Of a stretch of 61,470 nt of DNA, positions 29,403-38,450 are shown in pieces (the first letter of the stretch is position 1; each line of letters opens with the position of its first letter). A program made the position numbers and the translations under genes. This DNA comes from Pseudomonadota bacterium (GTDB lineage Bacteria; Pseudomonadota; Alphaproteobacteria; Sphingomonadales; Sphingomonadaceae). The stretch lies in the NCBI GenBank assembly GCA_021794525.1, contig JAJYQP010000042.1, positions 1 to 61,470 on the forward strand, given 5' to 3'. The notes below the pieces were generated by a model, which was given only the letters and a program-made list of their open reading frames with translations, had not been told where the DNA came from and did no database searches.

Positions 29403-30401
29403 TCAAGCGGCAATACGGCGGTTCTCGGCCAGCGATTCGAGATGCTCGATGAGCCCCCTCTCCTCACGGCTCAGCCACTGGGTCGATCGTGGCAAGCGGA
29501 GCGACTGCCGCCATTCGCCCTGCCCCTCAACGAGATCAAACAGGGCCGGATGGATGTAGCTCTTGCGGGTGACGACCGGGGTGTTGCCGAGGTGGTTGGC
29601 GACCTGCGTCGTAAGCGCTTTCACTCCCAGGTGCTCATCGGCCGACGACAGGAGCTCGAAAGCCATGACGCTGGCGTGCCACGTCCGAAAGTTCTTGGCG
29701 GTAAAACGTTCGCCCATCGTCTCGGCTAGATAATCGTTGACGTCGCCCGACGTGACCGGGTGATATTCCTGCTCATCGTCGACGTACTGAAACAGGTTCT
29801 GTCCAGGCAGGTCCTGCATCCGCCGAACAAGGCGAGCGACGTGGCCATCAGTCACGGTCAGCTCGTGCAGCTTCCCGGACTTCGCCCTGAAGCGCAGGCG
29901 CAAACGTTTACCGGTGACTTCGGCGTGGCGCTGGCGCAAGGTCGTGGCACCATAACTGCGATTGGCCTTGGAATACTGTTCGTTCCCGACGCGAATGGCA
30001 CCGAGGTCGAGGAGGCGCACGACGCTGGCGACGATTCGCTCGCGGCTGAGGGCATTGCCGGCAAGGTCGGCCTCCACCCGCTTGCGCACCAGCGGCAGAA
30101 GCTTGCCGAAGGTCGCGCAGCCCGCGAACTTTTCCATTTCGCGCGCGGCCCGGAAATCGGGGTGGTAGCGGTATTGTTTGCGCCCCTTGTCGTCGTACCC
30201 GGTCGCGAGGATGTGCCCGTTCGGCGCGGGACAGAACCAGGCCTCGCGATAAGCGGGCGGCAGGGCGATGGCATTGAGCCTGTCCCGCTCGGCGGCATCG
30301 GAAATACGCGCGCCCTTCGAATCGTAGTATGCCCACCCCTTGCCGACCCGTTTGCGGGTGATTCCCGGAAGGCTGTCATCGACGTAGATCAGGTCGTCCA
30401 T
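29403..30401 (-). CDS. DNA topoisomerase IB
   Basis: A 332-aa poxvirus-type topoisomerase I. It has the N-terminal domain (GWAYYDSKG, PAYREAWFCP), and the catalytic domain with Arg in IRVGNEQY, K-R-L-R-L-R-F, R-T-W-H-A-S and the nucleophilic Tyr in TRKSYIHPAL. It relaxes supercoils by nicking one strand through a 3'-phosphotyrosine. Bacterial forms of this length are common in alphaproteobacteria. Divergent from the TonB receptor across about 245 bp in which I see no further gene. Confidence 0.94.
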   Translation of the reverse strand: MDDLIYVDDSLPGITRKRVGKGWAYYDSKGARISDAAERDRLNAIALPPAYREAWFCPAPNGHILATGYDDKGRKQYRYHPDFRAAREMEKFAGCATFGKLLPLVRKRVEADLAGNALSRERIVASVVRLLDLGAIRVGNEQYSKANRSYGATTLRQRHAEVTGKRLRLRFRAKSGKLHELTVTDGHVARLVRRMQDLPGQNLFQYVDDEQEYHPVTSGDVNDYLAETMGERFTAKNFRTWHASVMAFELLSSADEHLGVKALTTQVANHLGNTPVVTRKSYIHPALFDLVEGQGEWRQSLRLPRSTQWLSREERGLIEHLESLAENRRIAA

Positions 30402-30646
30402 ACCGTCGCCAAAGCACGCCGTGGCGCAAGGTTCCGGATTTCATGCTCGCCCCTGACTTCGACCCGGCCAACACGATTTCTGTAGCGCGATTGCCACAGT
30501 TGCGGCTTTCCTGCCCAGTGTCATTGAACTGTCGCCAACGCACCTTTAAGGGGCGGCCATTCCGGTGACGGCGCGGCATCGCAATCTCGCCCGCCCCGGC
30601 AGAGTTTCACGCGAACTTTCGAACGAAAACGAACGAGGGCAATACC

Positions 30647-33600
30647 ATGCGTAAAATGATGTTTGCGGGCGTCGCGGCTGCGGCGCTTATCGCTCCCCAT
30701 GCCATCCACGCCCAGGAAACGACCGCGATCATCCGCGGTAACGTGATGGCCAATGGGGCAGCCGTCAGCGGCGCGACGGTCGTGGCGACCGACACCCGGG
30801 CGGGCACCCGCTCGACCACCACCACCGACAGTGCCGGTGCGTTCTCGTTCGCAGGCCTCACCGCCGGCGGCCCCTACACCGTCGAGGTTACCAGCACCGC
30901 CGGCAACCAGACCGTCACCGACATCTTCACCGTGGTCCAGCAGCCCTATGACCTGCCGATCGAACTCGCCGCTGCCGACGATGCCAATGTGATCGTCGTC
31001 ACCGCGACCTCGATCCGCGGCGCGGGCGTCAAGTCCGATGGCCCGCAGACAGTTCTCGGTGCTCGCGAGATCGCACAGGTCGCTTCGGTCAACCGCGATG
31101 TGCGTGACGTTCAGCGCCGCGATCCCTTCGCCAACATCGACTTGTCGAACGCGGGCGACCGCGGGGGCGCGGTAAGCTTCGCAGGCGTGAACCCGCGCTT
31201 CAACCGCTTCACTATCAATGGCGTGACCGTGGGCGACACCTTCGGCCTCAACCAGGACGCCAGCCCGAACATTCGCGGCCCGGTTCCGCTCGACGCGCTC
31301 GCCCAGGTTTCGACCTCGATCGCACCCTACGACTTCCGCCAGTCGGGGTTCCAGGGCGGCGCCATCGACACCGTGCTCAAGTCTGGCGGCAACGAATTCC
31401 ACGGCACAGCCTTTTACTCGCAGAATACCGACGGGCTTTCGGGAGACGAGATCGGCGAGGTCACCATTGTGACTCCGAAGTTCAAATCAGAAACCTATGG
31501 CGCCACGATCTCTGGCCCGATCTTCAAGGACACGCTGTTCTTCATGATCTCGGGCGAGCGCAATACCGATCCGCGGCCCTTCTCGACGCAATTGGCTTCG
31601 TTCAGCAACCCGACCCTGGTCAACCAGGCGATCACCGACGTAACGGCAATCGCCAGTTCCAAGAACCTGCAGGCCGGTGAAATCCTCACGATCAACAACC
31701 GCACGGACGAAAAGGTCGTCGGCAAGATCGACTGGAACGTGATGGACGGACAGCGCATATCGTTCTCCTACATCAACTCCTTCAACGTCCAGACCAGCCC
31801 GAACAACACTTCGACCTCGTCGTCTGCGCCGCGCTACGGCCTCAGCTCCAATGCTTACGAACTCAGCGAGCTGCTGCGTGCCGGCATCGTCCAGCTCAAT
31901 TCCGACTGGACCGACGCGCTGTCGACCGAAGCACGCCTCATCTATCGCTGGACGCGCCGCGGCCAGGAGCCGCTCCTCGGCCGCACTCACGGCCAGTTGT
32001 CGGTGTGCGCCGATGGAACTTCGGGGGGATCGGCCACGGGCTGTTCGACGGGTATCCCCACCATCACCTTCGGGCCGGACAACTTCCGCCAGACCAACCA
32101 GCTGTTCTACGACACCTGGGCCGGGTCGCTGCTCGGCCGCTACAAGGCGGGCGATCACCAGATTTCGGCGCTGTTCGAGATCACCCGCAACCGCACCTTC
32201 AACAACTTCGTGCCCAACAGCCTGGGCTCGTGGTATTTCGACTCGCTGGCTGATTTCCGCAGCGGGACGGCCAACTCGCTGTCCTACGCGGCGGTCATCG
32301 GCGGTGATCCCGCGGGCGCCGCCGCGGACTTCAACTACGCGGCCTATACCGTCGGGATGCAGGATGTGTGGTCGCTCACCGACACCTTCACGCTGACCTA
32401 CGGCGCGCGCTACACGATGTACGACATGGACACCTACCCGGTGCTCAACCCGTTCTTCACGCAGCGTTACGGCTTCACCAACCTCAAGACCTACAAGGGC
32501 CTCGACCAGTTCGAGCCGCGCATCAGCTTCGCATGGAAACCCGATTCGACGCCGCTCCGCCTGCGCGGCGGCGTGGGCATCTTCGGCGGCGGTTCGCCCG
32601 ACATCTTCCTGTCGAACAGCTTCTCCAACACGGTGCTGACCAACACTCTCTCGATCACTCGCGATGCCAGCTGCGACACTCCCGGCACCCTGTGCGACCT
32701 GGCGTTGAACAACGTCACCGGCCAGATCCCGGCGACGCTCGCCAGCCAGCTGTCGAACCCCACCTTCAACCCGAACCTGCCGCGGACGGTCACCAGCGCC
32801 GTTTCGCCCGATTTCCACCTGCCGCGTTCGCTGAAGGCGACGCTGTCGGCGGATTACGACTTCTGGGGCATCAACTTTGGCGCCGACTACTACTACGGCG
32901 AAACGATCGACGGGATCGGCTTCACCGACCTGCGGTCGGTGCAAGTCGGCACCCTTCCCGACGGCCGTCCCCGCTACCAGAACGTGTATTTCACCGGCGA
33001 TAACAACTTCGACATCATGGTGTACAACACCAAGGGTGGACGGTCGCATATCGGCGTGGTGCGGTTCCAGAAGGACTTCGACTGGGGTCTTTCGTTCGGC
33101 GGCAGCTACACGCTGCAGGATGTGAAGGATGTCGGCAACGCGACCTCATCCACGATCACTTCGAACTTCCGCAACCAGTCTTTCGTGGATCCGAACCGCC
33201 CATCGTACGGGACTTCGAGCGACCAGATCAAGTGGGCGTTCAAGTACAATCTCAGCTACGATCACGCGTTCTTCGGCGACTATCGCACGATCTTCGCCCT
33301 CTTCGGCGAAACCCGCGCGGGGCGTCCGTACAGCTACACGATGCTCGACAACACGTTCAATCGTCAGGACGTGTTCGGGACTCCGCTGGGCGGCAGCAGC
33401 TCGCCGACGCACCTCATTTATGTGCCGACCGGGCCGTCCGACCCGCTGGTGCAATATGGAGATGCCACCACGGCCACGGCGCTCGATGCCTTCATCAACG
33501 GCACCGAACTGGCGAAATACCGCGGTCAGATCGCGCCCAAGAACATCGCCCGCAGCCGCGCCTTCACCCGGATCGACCTGCATCTCGAGCAGGAACTGCC

Positions 33601-33925
33601 GGGCTTCTTCGGCGAATCGCGCTTCAGTGTGTTCGCCGACATCAACAACCTGCCCAACCTCATCAACAAGGACTGGGGCGGCCTGCGCCAGCTCGGCTTC
33701 CCTCCGGTTGCCGCGCTGGTCAACGTACAATGCGTCAATGCCGCGAACCAAGTGGTGCCTACTGGCACCCCGGTTAACGGGACCTCGACCCCGGCAACGG
33801 GCAGCATCCCGAACACCTCTTGCGTTCGCTACCAGTACTCGGGCTTCCGCGCCCCCAACGACAGCTCGCTGAACGTCACCCAGTCGCTCTACGCGATCCG
33901 CGTCGGCGCCCGCTTCACCTTCTGA
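30647..33925 (+). CDS. TonB-dependent receptor with N-terminal carboxypeptidase-regulatory-like domain (Oar-like)
   Basis: A 1092-aa outer-membrane protein. Signal peptide MRKMMFAGVAAAALIAPHAIHAQ, then a beta-sandwich domain (about 25-105: IIRGNVMANGAAVSGATV and YTVEVTSTAGNQ), then a plug (TSIRGAGVK, GDRGGAVSFAGVNPRFNRF) and a barrel ending in a terminal Phe (YAIRVGARFTF). This layout matches Oar-like receptors, which import large or scarce substrates or act in adhesion. The ligand is unknown. GAGGGC lies before the ATG. A strong terminator follows, so it is monocistronic. Confidence 0.92.
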   Translation: MRKMMFAGVAAAALIAPHAIHAQETTAIIRGNVMANGAAVSGATVVATDTRAGTRSTTTTDSAGAFSFAGLTAGGPYTVEVTSTAGNQTVTDIFTVVQQPYDLPIELAAADDANVIVVTATSIRGAGVKSDGPQTVLGAREIAQVASVNRDVRDVQRRDPFANIDLSNAGDRGGAVSFAGVNPRFNRFTINGVTVGDTFGLNQDASPNIRGPVPLDALAQVSTSIAPYDFRQSGFQGGAIDTVLKSGGNEFHGTAFYSQNTDGLSGDEIGEVTIVTPKFKSETYGATISGPIFKDTLFFMISGERNTDPRPFSTQLASFSNPTLVNQAITDVTAIASSKNLQAGEILTINNRTDEKVVGKIDWNVMDGQRISFSYINSFNVQTSPNNTSTSSSAPRYGLSSNAYELSELLRAGIVQLNSDWTDALSTEARLIYRWTRRGQEPLLGRTHGQLSVCADGTSGGSATGCSTGIPTITFGPDNFRQTNQLFYDTWAGSLLGRYKAGDHQISALFEITRNRTFNNFVPNSLGSWYFDSLADFRSGTANSLSYAAVIGGDPAGAAADFNYAAYTVGMQDVWSLTDTFTLTYGARYTMYDMDTYPVLNPFFTQRYGFTNLKTYKGLDQFEPRISFAWKPDSTPLRLRGGVGIFGGGSPDIFLSNSFSNTVLTNTLSITRDASCDTPGTLCDLALNNVTGQIPATLASQLSNPTFNPNLPRTVTSAVSPDFHLPRSLKATLSADYDFWGINFGADYYYGETIDGIGFTDLRSVQVGTLPDGRPRYQNVYFTGDNNFDIMVYNTKGGRSHIGVVRFQKDFDWGLSFGGSYTLQDVKDVGNATSSTITSNFRNQSFVDPNRPSYGTSSDQIKWAFKYNLSYDHAFFGDYRTIFALFGETRAGRPYSYTMLDNTFNRQDVFGTPLGGSSSPTHLIYVPTGPSDPLVQYGDATTATALDAFINGTELAKYRGQIAPKNIARSRAFTRIDLHLEQELPGFFGESRFSVFADINNLPNLINKDWGGLRQLGFPPVAALVNVQCVNAANQVVPTGTPVNGTSTPATGSIPNTSCVRYQYSGFRAPNDSSLNVTQSLYAIRVGARFTF

Positions 33926-33944
33926 CCGCGGCACCAGCGACACG

Positions 33945-33983
33945 AAAGGGCCCGGGGCGCGACAAGCGCTCCGGGCCTTTTTC
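33945..33983 (+). terminator. Terminator after the TonB-dependent receptor
   Basis: The inverted arms AAAGGGCCCGGGGCG and CGCTCCGGGCCTTT are followed by a T run. Confidence 0.85.
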
Positions 33984-34199
33984 ATTGGCGATGCGTGAGT
34001 TGCTGGCTGGCGCGGCAGGAGCCCAGCCAATTTTTGCCAAGCATCTCAAAGCACGCGGAAATCCGCAGATGCGCAACTGGCCTCCCAAGGCGAATGGGGA
34101 CAGCTACTCGGGACATTCGGTGGTGGCAATAACGGCGTGACCTGCTGTCCCAAACGGAGTCACTCCGCCGGGCTGCGATTGCTGTGACCAAACCATAAA

Positions 34200-35513
34200 T
34201 CACACGGCGGAACTGAACCTGCTCGGCGACTGCTGGCGATAGGAGTCGAACAAGGCCGCGATTGTGCGCGCATAGGGCAGGCCGTCTGCGGTGATCGTCA
34301 GCCAGTCGCCGTCAAGTGAGGCGAGCCCGCGCACGACGAAAGGCTGCAACGCGCATGCGAGGGTTGCAGCGAGGCCTGTGCCGATCCTCGCGCGGCTGTC
34401 GCACAGAAGGCGCTCGATGATGGCACCCCGGTGCTGGTCCTCGGCTGACCTCTCGATGCCGCGATTGGCGGCAAGTTGGCCTTGCGAGGTGATCATGCGA
34501 TATCGCCCCGAGTTCTTTTCATTCTGCGCGAGAAGGTGCGGAAACGCGCTGATTGCCGACGCGCCCAGCCCGATCAGCGTCGGCGCAGGATCGTCGGTGA
34601 AGCCCTGGAAATTGCGATGCAGCCTTCCCGCCATCGCCGCCGAGGCGAGTGGATCGCAACCCGGTGCGGCGAAGTGATCGAAGCCCACCGGGGTGTAACC
34701 GTGCGTCACGAAATAGGAGAAACCAAGCTCCGCCATCCGGAAGCGCTCGCGCTGATCCGGCAAGGCCGTCGCATCGATGGCGCGCTGGCGCGGGACGATA
34801 TGGGGCACGTGCGCGTAGCCGAACAAGGCAACCCGGTCAGCGCCAAGCACCCGCGTGCGCTGGAGGCTGTCCTCCAGATCATGCAGCGACTGGCCGGGAA
34901 GGCCATACATCAGGTCGAAATTGAGAGAAGTTACCCCGGCATCGCGAAGCAGGTCCACCGCGGCCACGATGCTGTCCTCGCTCTGCTCGCGACCGATGGC
35001 CGTCTGGCAGTGCGGTGCGAAGGTCTGCACGCCGAGGCTGGCGCGCTCGATCCCAACGGCCGCGATCACGGTGCCCCACATTTTGGTGAGCGAACGGGGA
35101 TCGAGCTCGATCGAGAAAACCGGATCGACCAGCGGGAATGCCACGTAGAGGGCTTCCACGAGCCGGGTGAAATCCACCGGGTCCAACGCATTGGGGCTGC
35201 CGCCGCCGAACGAGATTCGCCTGACCTTCGCATCACGTGGAAGGAGCGAGGAGACGTGCCGTATCTCTACCTCGAGCGCATCGAGGTAGGACCGCAATCG
35301 CTGCCGCCGGTTGGCGGCGCCGGTGTTGCAGCCGCAATAATGACAGATGCGCTCGCAGAACGGGATATGCACATAGAGCGACACGTCGCCATGCGCCTGC
35401 TCGAGCGCGGAGCGATAGAGCGCGGTGTCGACCGGACCAAATTCGGCCGCAGTCGGGAAGCTGGTGTAGCGCGGGACCGGGGTCGCAAGCAGGTCGGGAT
35501 GATAGGGCCACAT
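34200..35513 (-). CDS. hemN: Oxygen-independent coproporphyrinogen III oxidase
   Basis: A 437-aa radical-SAM enzyme with the cluster motif CERICHYC (Cys53, 57, 60) plus the adjacent Cys62 typical of true HemN, followed by RISFGGGSPNAL and the LMYGLPGQSL segment. It decarboxylates coproporphyrinogen III without oxygen, feeding haem synthesis when oxygen is low. It lies last in the direction of the cco cluster, where haem demand is high, and an FNR/FixK box sits 36-49 bp before its ATG. Starts MWPYHPDLL, which agrees with the family N-terminus. Confidence 0.95.
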   Translation of the reverse strand: MWPYHPDLLATPVPRYTSFPTAAEFGPVDTALYRSALEQAHGDVSLYVHIPFCERICHYCGCNTGAANRRQRLRSYLDALEVEIRHVSSLLPRDAKVRRISFGGGSPNALDPVDFTRLVEALYVAFPLVDPVFSIELDPRSLTKMWGTVIAAVGIERASLGVQTFAPHCQTAIGREQSEDSIVAAVDLLRDAGVTSLNFDLMYGLPGQSLHDLEDSLQRTRVLGADRVALFGYAHVPHIVPRQRAIDATALPDQRERFRMAELGFSYFVTHGYTPVGFDHFAAPGCDPLASAAMAGRLHRNFQGFTDDPAPTLIGLGASAISAFPHLLAQNEKNSGRYRMITSQGQLAANRGIERSAEDQHRGAIIERLLCDSRARIGTGLAATLACALQPFVVRGLASLDGDWLTITADGLPYARTIAALFDSYRQQSPSRFSSAV

Positions 35514-35545
35514 ACGATCCCGGATCGCATACCCGGTCGATCACT

Positions 35546-35761
35546 TCATTGCGCTCGATCAAAACGTTTGCGCTCGCACCCTGCGTGACAGGCCTTCATG
35601 TCGCAGGGCGCGGACGGGGCTTCGCGGCCACCCTTGGGCAGCGGGATCGTGATTGTGCCGCCGCCACAAAGACGAGCGGTTATCCCGGCCTGCGCGGGCA
35701 TGGCATGCACACCCAGCATCAGCGGGACCAGGGCACCAACTCCGAAAACGGTCGTCTTCAT
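35546..35761 (-). CDS. Small secreted Cys-containing protein in the cco cluster, 71 aa
   Basis: Signal peptide MKTTVFGVGALVPLMLGVHAMPAQA, then a short mature part with four Cys: LCGGGT and PCDMKACHAGCERKR. The C-x4-C-x3-C spacing with an adjacent His and Met could bind metal, but I do not recognise the family with certainty. The ATG overlaps the ccoS stop (ATGA), and its last codons contain an FNR/FixK box for hemN. Position next to a copper-loading ATPase and cbb3 assembly genes suggests copper or haem handling in the periplasm. This is inference. Confidence 0.72.
   Translation of the reverse strand: MKTTVFGVGALVPLMLGVHAMPAQAGITARLCGGGTITIPLPKGGREAPSAPCDMKACHAGCERKRFDRAQ
35549..35562 (-). 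promoter_or_regulatory. FNR/FixK box upstream of hemN
   Basis: Reading towards hemN: TTGATCGAGCGCAA, which fits the FixK pattern TTG(A/C)-N6-(T/G)CAA and the FNR pattern at 8 of 10 positions. It lies inside the last codons of the upstream small gene. Confidence 0.7.
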
Positions 35762-35901
35762 TCCTCGTCCTCGATCAGGATACGTTGGGCGGCGCCGTCG
35801 AGGTCGTCGAATTGATCCTGCCGCATTGCCCAGAAGAAGCCTGCCAGCCCGAGCAGGCCCATCCCGAGCGCTACCGGGATAAGGAAGGCGAGGCTGTTCA
35901 T
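35758..35901 (-). CDS. ccoS: cbb3 oxidase maturation protein CcoS
   Basis: A 47-aa protein read by hand: one membrane helix (LAFLIPVALGMGLLGLAGFF), then W-A-M-R-Q-D-Q-F-D-D-L-D-G and an acidic tail. W-x-x-x-x-x-Q-F-D-D-L-x-x-P/G is the CcoS hallmark. CcoS is needed for insertion of cofactors into CcoN. The ATG overlaps the ccoI stop, and its stop overlaps the next small gene. Confidence 0.93.
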   Translation of the reverse strand: MNSLAFLIPVALGMGLLGLAGFFWAMRQDQFDDLDGAAQRILIEDEE

Positions 35902-38006
35902 CGCGCGGCCCGCGCGAGGCGCCGGCAATTGGCGATGGCGACCAGCGAGCTCGTCGACATCGCGACCGCAGCTACGAGGGGGGTGACGAACCCCAGCACG
36001 GCCAGCGGAACCGCCAGCAGGTTGTAGCCGATCGCGAAGGCAAAGTTCTCGCGAACCACGCGCATCGTCCGCCGCGCCGCTCTCACCACGAACGCCACCG
36101 GCATGAGCTGCTCACCCACGAAGACAGCGTCTGCGGCCTGCTGGCTGATGTCGCTCGCGGTGCCCGGCGCGATAGAAACATAAGCCCCGGCGAGGGCCGG
36201 TCCGTCATTCAACCCGTCCCCCACCATCAGCGGCCTGTGCCCCGCCGCCTTCAGCCGTCCGAGCAGGTCGAGCTTGTCCTGCGGCGTGGCCGAGCCGACA
36301 CCCAACACACCGAGCTCGCGTGCCAGCGCGCTGACCGCCTCAAGGCGATCACCCGAGACGATCTGCGCGGGAAACGGAAGCGCAGCCAAGGCCTCGCGCG
36401 CGTCGGGTCGAAGCGCATCGCTGAAGGGAATTCGCCAGCGATCGACGCCGATCGCGAGGTCGCAAGCGATACCGTCGCCACCTTCTCTCGAAGCGCCCAG
36501 CATAACGGGTTTTCCGCCCACCAGCCCCAAGACTCCTCGTCCGGGTTTCTCGGCGAGGTCGACCACCGCTGCCGGCGTGACCCCTTCGCGAAGCAAGGCG
36601 GCGGCCAGCCCCCGGCTGAGCGGATGGCGGCTCGCCTGAGCCAGGGCCAAGGCGACCGCCTTGGCTTGCGGGCTGAGACCCGCCACCTCCGGGAGCGGTT
36701 CGCCGCGCGTCAGGGTGCCCGTCTTGTCGAACAACGCGATATCCGCCTCCGCCAGGCGTTCCAGCGCGCTGCCGTCCTTGACCAGCATCCCGCGCCGCCC
36801 GAGCGCGCCGATGGCGACGACCTGCGCCGCGGGCACCGCCAGGCCCATCGCGCAAGGGCAGGTGATGATGAGCACCGATACCGCGATCACCAGCGACTGG
36901 TGCAGCCCCGCCCCTGCGATCATCCACCCGGCGAAGCTCAGCGCGGCAAGCGAGTGAACGAGCGGCGCATAAAGCCGCGAGGCTCGGTCGGCGATGCGGA
37001 CGTAGCGGCTGCGGGATTGCCCCGCCTCGTCCATCAGCCGCGCGATCTCGGCCAGCGCGGTGTCGTCTGCCGCCTCGGTGATCCGCACATGGATCGGCGC
37101 GAGGAGATTGATCGCGCCAGCATGGACCTTCATGCCGACCGCAACCGGAGCGGGCGCGCTCTCGCCGGTGAGCATGGCATTGTCGAGCGCGCTCGTGCCG
37201 CTTTCGATGACGCCATCGGCTGCGAGTGCTTCTCCTGCCGCGACGAGCATCAGCATTCCCGTTTGCAGCGCACGCGCTTCGAGCCGCCGCGTCGAGCCAT
37301 CGGCTTGGAGCACGGCGGCGCTGCGTCCCATTCGCGACAGGAGTGCGCCGATACCTGCCCGTGTGCGCCCGCGCATGGTCGCATCGAGCGCCCGCCCCGC
37401 GAGCAGGAAGAACAGCAGCATCACCGCGCCGTCGAAATAAGCGTGCGGCCCCCATGTGATCGTCTCGTAGAGGCTCAGCCCTGTCGCCAGCAGCACGCCG
37501 ATGGAGATCGGCACATCCATGTTGGTGCGGCGGTGACTGAGCGCCATCCAGGCGGATGCAAAGAACGGTCGCCCGGAATAGGCGACGACCGGCAGCGCGA
37601 TGATCGCGGACAGCCAATGGAACAGCTCGCGCACCGCCCCACCCGCACCCGACCATACGCTGACGGACAGCAGCATGATGTTCATCATGCCGAAGCCCGC
37701 CACTGCCAGCGCGCGAAGCAGCCTCCGCGTTTCGCGATCGTCCTGTGCCAGCGGGTTGGCGGCAGCAGGCTGGGCTTCGAAGCCGAGGACAGCCAGCGCC
37801 GCGATCAAGTCGGCCTCGTCGACCGCAGCGGTGTGACGCACCGCAACGCGCTTGGCCGAGAAATTGACCCGGACCGCTCCGACGCCCTGGACAAGAGCCA
37901 GCTCGCGCTCGATCTTCCCGATGCAGCCTGCGCAGCGGATACCGGGGACCGTCAGGCGCGTATCGATCAGCGCCTCGACCGAAGGAAAGGTGGTAGGGGC
38001 ATTCAT
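35898..38006 (-). CDS. ccoI: Copper-exporting P1B-type ATPase of cbb3 assembly (FixI/CcoI)
   Basis: A 702-aa P-type ATPase. It has an N-terminal heavy-metal domain with Cys25-x-x-Cys28 (RCAGCIGK), membrane helices, TCPCAMGLAVP metal-site helix, phosphorylation Asp in DKTGTLTRGE and a GDGLNDGPAL hinge. CcoI moves copper across the inner membrane for the CuB site of CcoN rather than for detoxification. Start and stop overlap ccoH and ccoS by 4 bp each. Confidence 0.95.
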   Translation of the reverse strand: MNAPTTFPSVEALIDTRLTVPGIRCAGCIGKIERELALVQGVGAVRVNFSAKRVAVRHTAAVDEADLIAALAVLGFEAQPAAANPLAQDDRETRRLLRALAVAGFGMMNIMLLSVSVWSGAGGAVRELFHWLSAIIALPVVAYSGRPFFASAWMALSHRRTNMDVPISIGVLLATGLSLYETITWGPHAYFDGAVMLLFFLLAGRALDATMRGRTRAGIGALLSRMGRSAAVLQADGSTRRLEARALQTGMLMLVAAGEALAADGVIESGTSALDNAMLTGESAPAPVAVGMKVHAGAINLLAPIHVRITEAADDTALAEIARLMDEAGQSRSRYVRIADRASRLYAPLVHSLAALSFAGWMIAGAGLHQSLVIAVSVLIITCPCAMGLAVPAAQVVAIGALGRRGMLVKDGSALERLAEADIALFDKTGTLTRGEPLPEVAGLSPQAKAVALALAQASRHPLSRGLAAALLREGVTPAAVVDLAEKPGRGVLGLVGGKPVMLGASREGGDGIACDLAIGVDRWRIPFSDALRPDAREALAALPFPAQIVSGDRLEAVSALARELGVLGVGSATPQDKLDLLGRLKAAGHRPLMVGDGLNDGPALAGAYVSIAPGTASDISQQAADAVFVGEQLMPVAFVVRAARRTMRVVRENFAFAIGYNLLAVPLAVLGFVTPLVAAVAMSTSSLVAIANCRRLARAAR

Positions 38007-38446
38007 CCAACCCGCGCCTCGTGCGACCAGTGCTTTCCGTCAGCGCTCGCCTCGAGCCGCACGATCCAACGACCGCTTTCGGTGCCCGGCGAGCGGAGGC
38101 TGGCCGGACCGCTGCGGACCAGCGCCACGGTCCGATCCTCGGGCGGACCCAGCGGACGGCGCAAGTGAGCAACGACGACCGCGTCGGCCGGTATTCCCCT
38201 CGTCTCGATGACGAGCCGCCCGTCGGCATCGCGCGATACGACGGCCTTCCAGCCCAGCGCATCCTCGCGCCGCTGCTCGTCGATCCAGCGATTGTAGTCC
38301 TGGCTGGCGATGTAGGAATTCTCGACGACGACCCCGCCGAAGCCGCGGGTGGCCGTCCACGCCATGCCGAAATTGACCGCGATCACGATGGCGAAAAAGC
38401 CGACCAGGAGCGCGGTCATGTGCCAGCCGGTAAACCTGCGTGTCAT
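38003..38446 (-). CDS. ccoH: FixH-family cbb3 accessory protein
   Basis: A 147-aa protein with one N-terminal membrane helix (HMTALLVGFFAIVIAVNFGM) and a periplasmic domain (FGGVVVENSYIASQDYNRWI) diagnostic of FixH/CcoH. It stabilises the assembling oxidase. I chose the ATG at 38446 because an upstream alternative at 38491 would overlap ccoG by 41 bp. GAGAATGAG precedes it. Confidence 0.92.
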   Translation of the reverse strand: MTRRFTGWHMTALLVGFFAIVIAVNFGMAWTATRGFGGVVVENSYIASQDYNRWIDEQRREDALGWKAVVSRDADGRLVIETRGIPADAVVVAHLRRPLGPPEDRTVALVRSGPASLRSPGTESGRWIVRLEASADGKHWSHEARVG

Positions 38447-38450
38447 GTGC

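Noticed and set aside
36237..38168. A 643-codon plus-strand open frame opposite ccoI
   Set aside because: Antisense shadow of a conserved P-type ATPase gene; no family resemblance.
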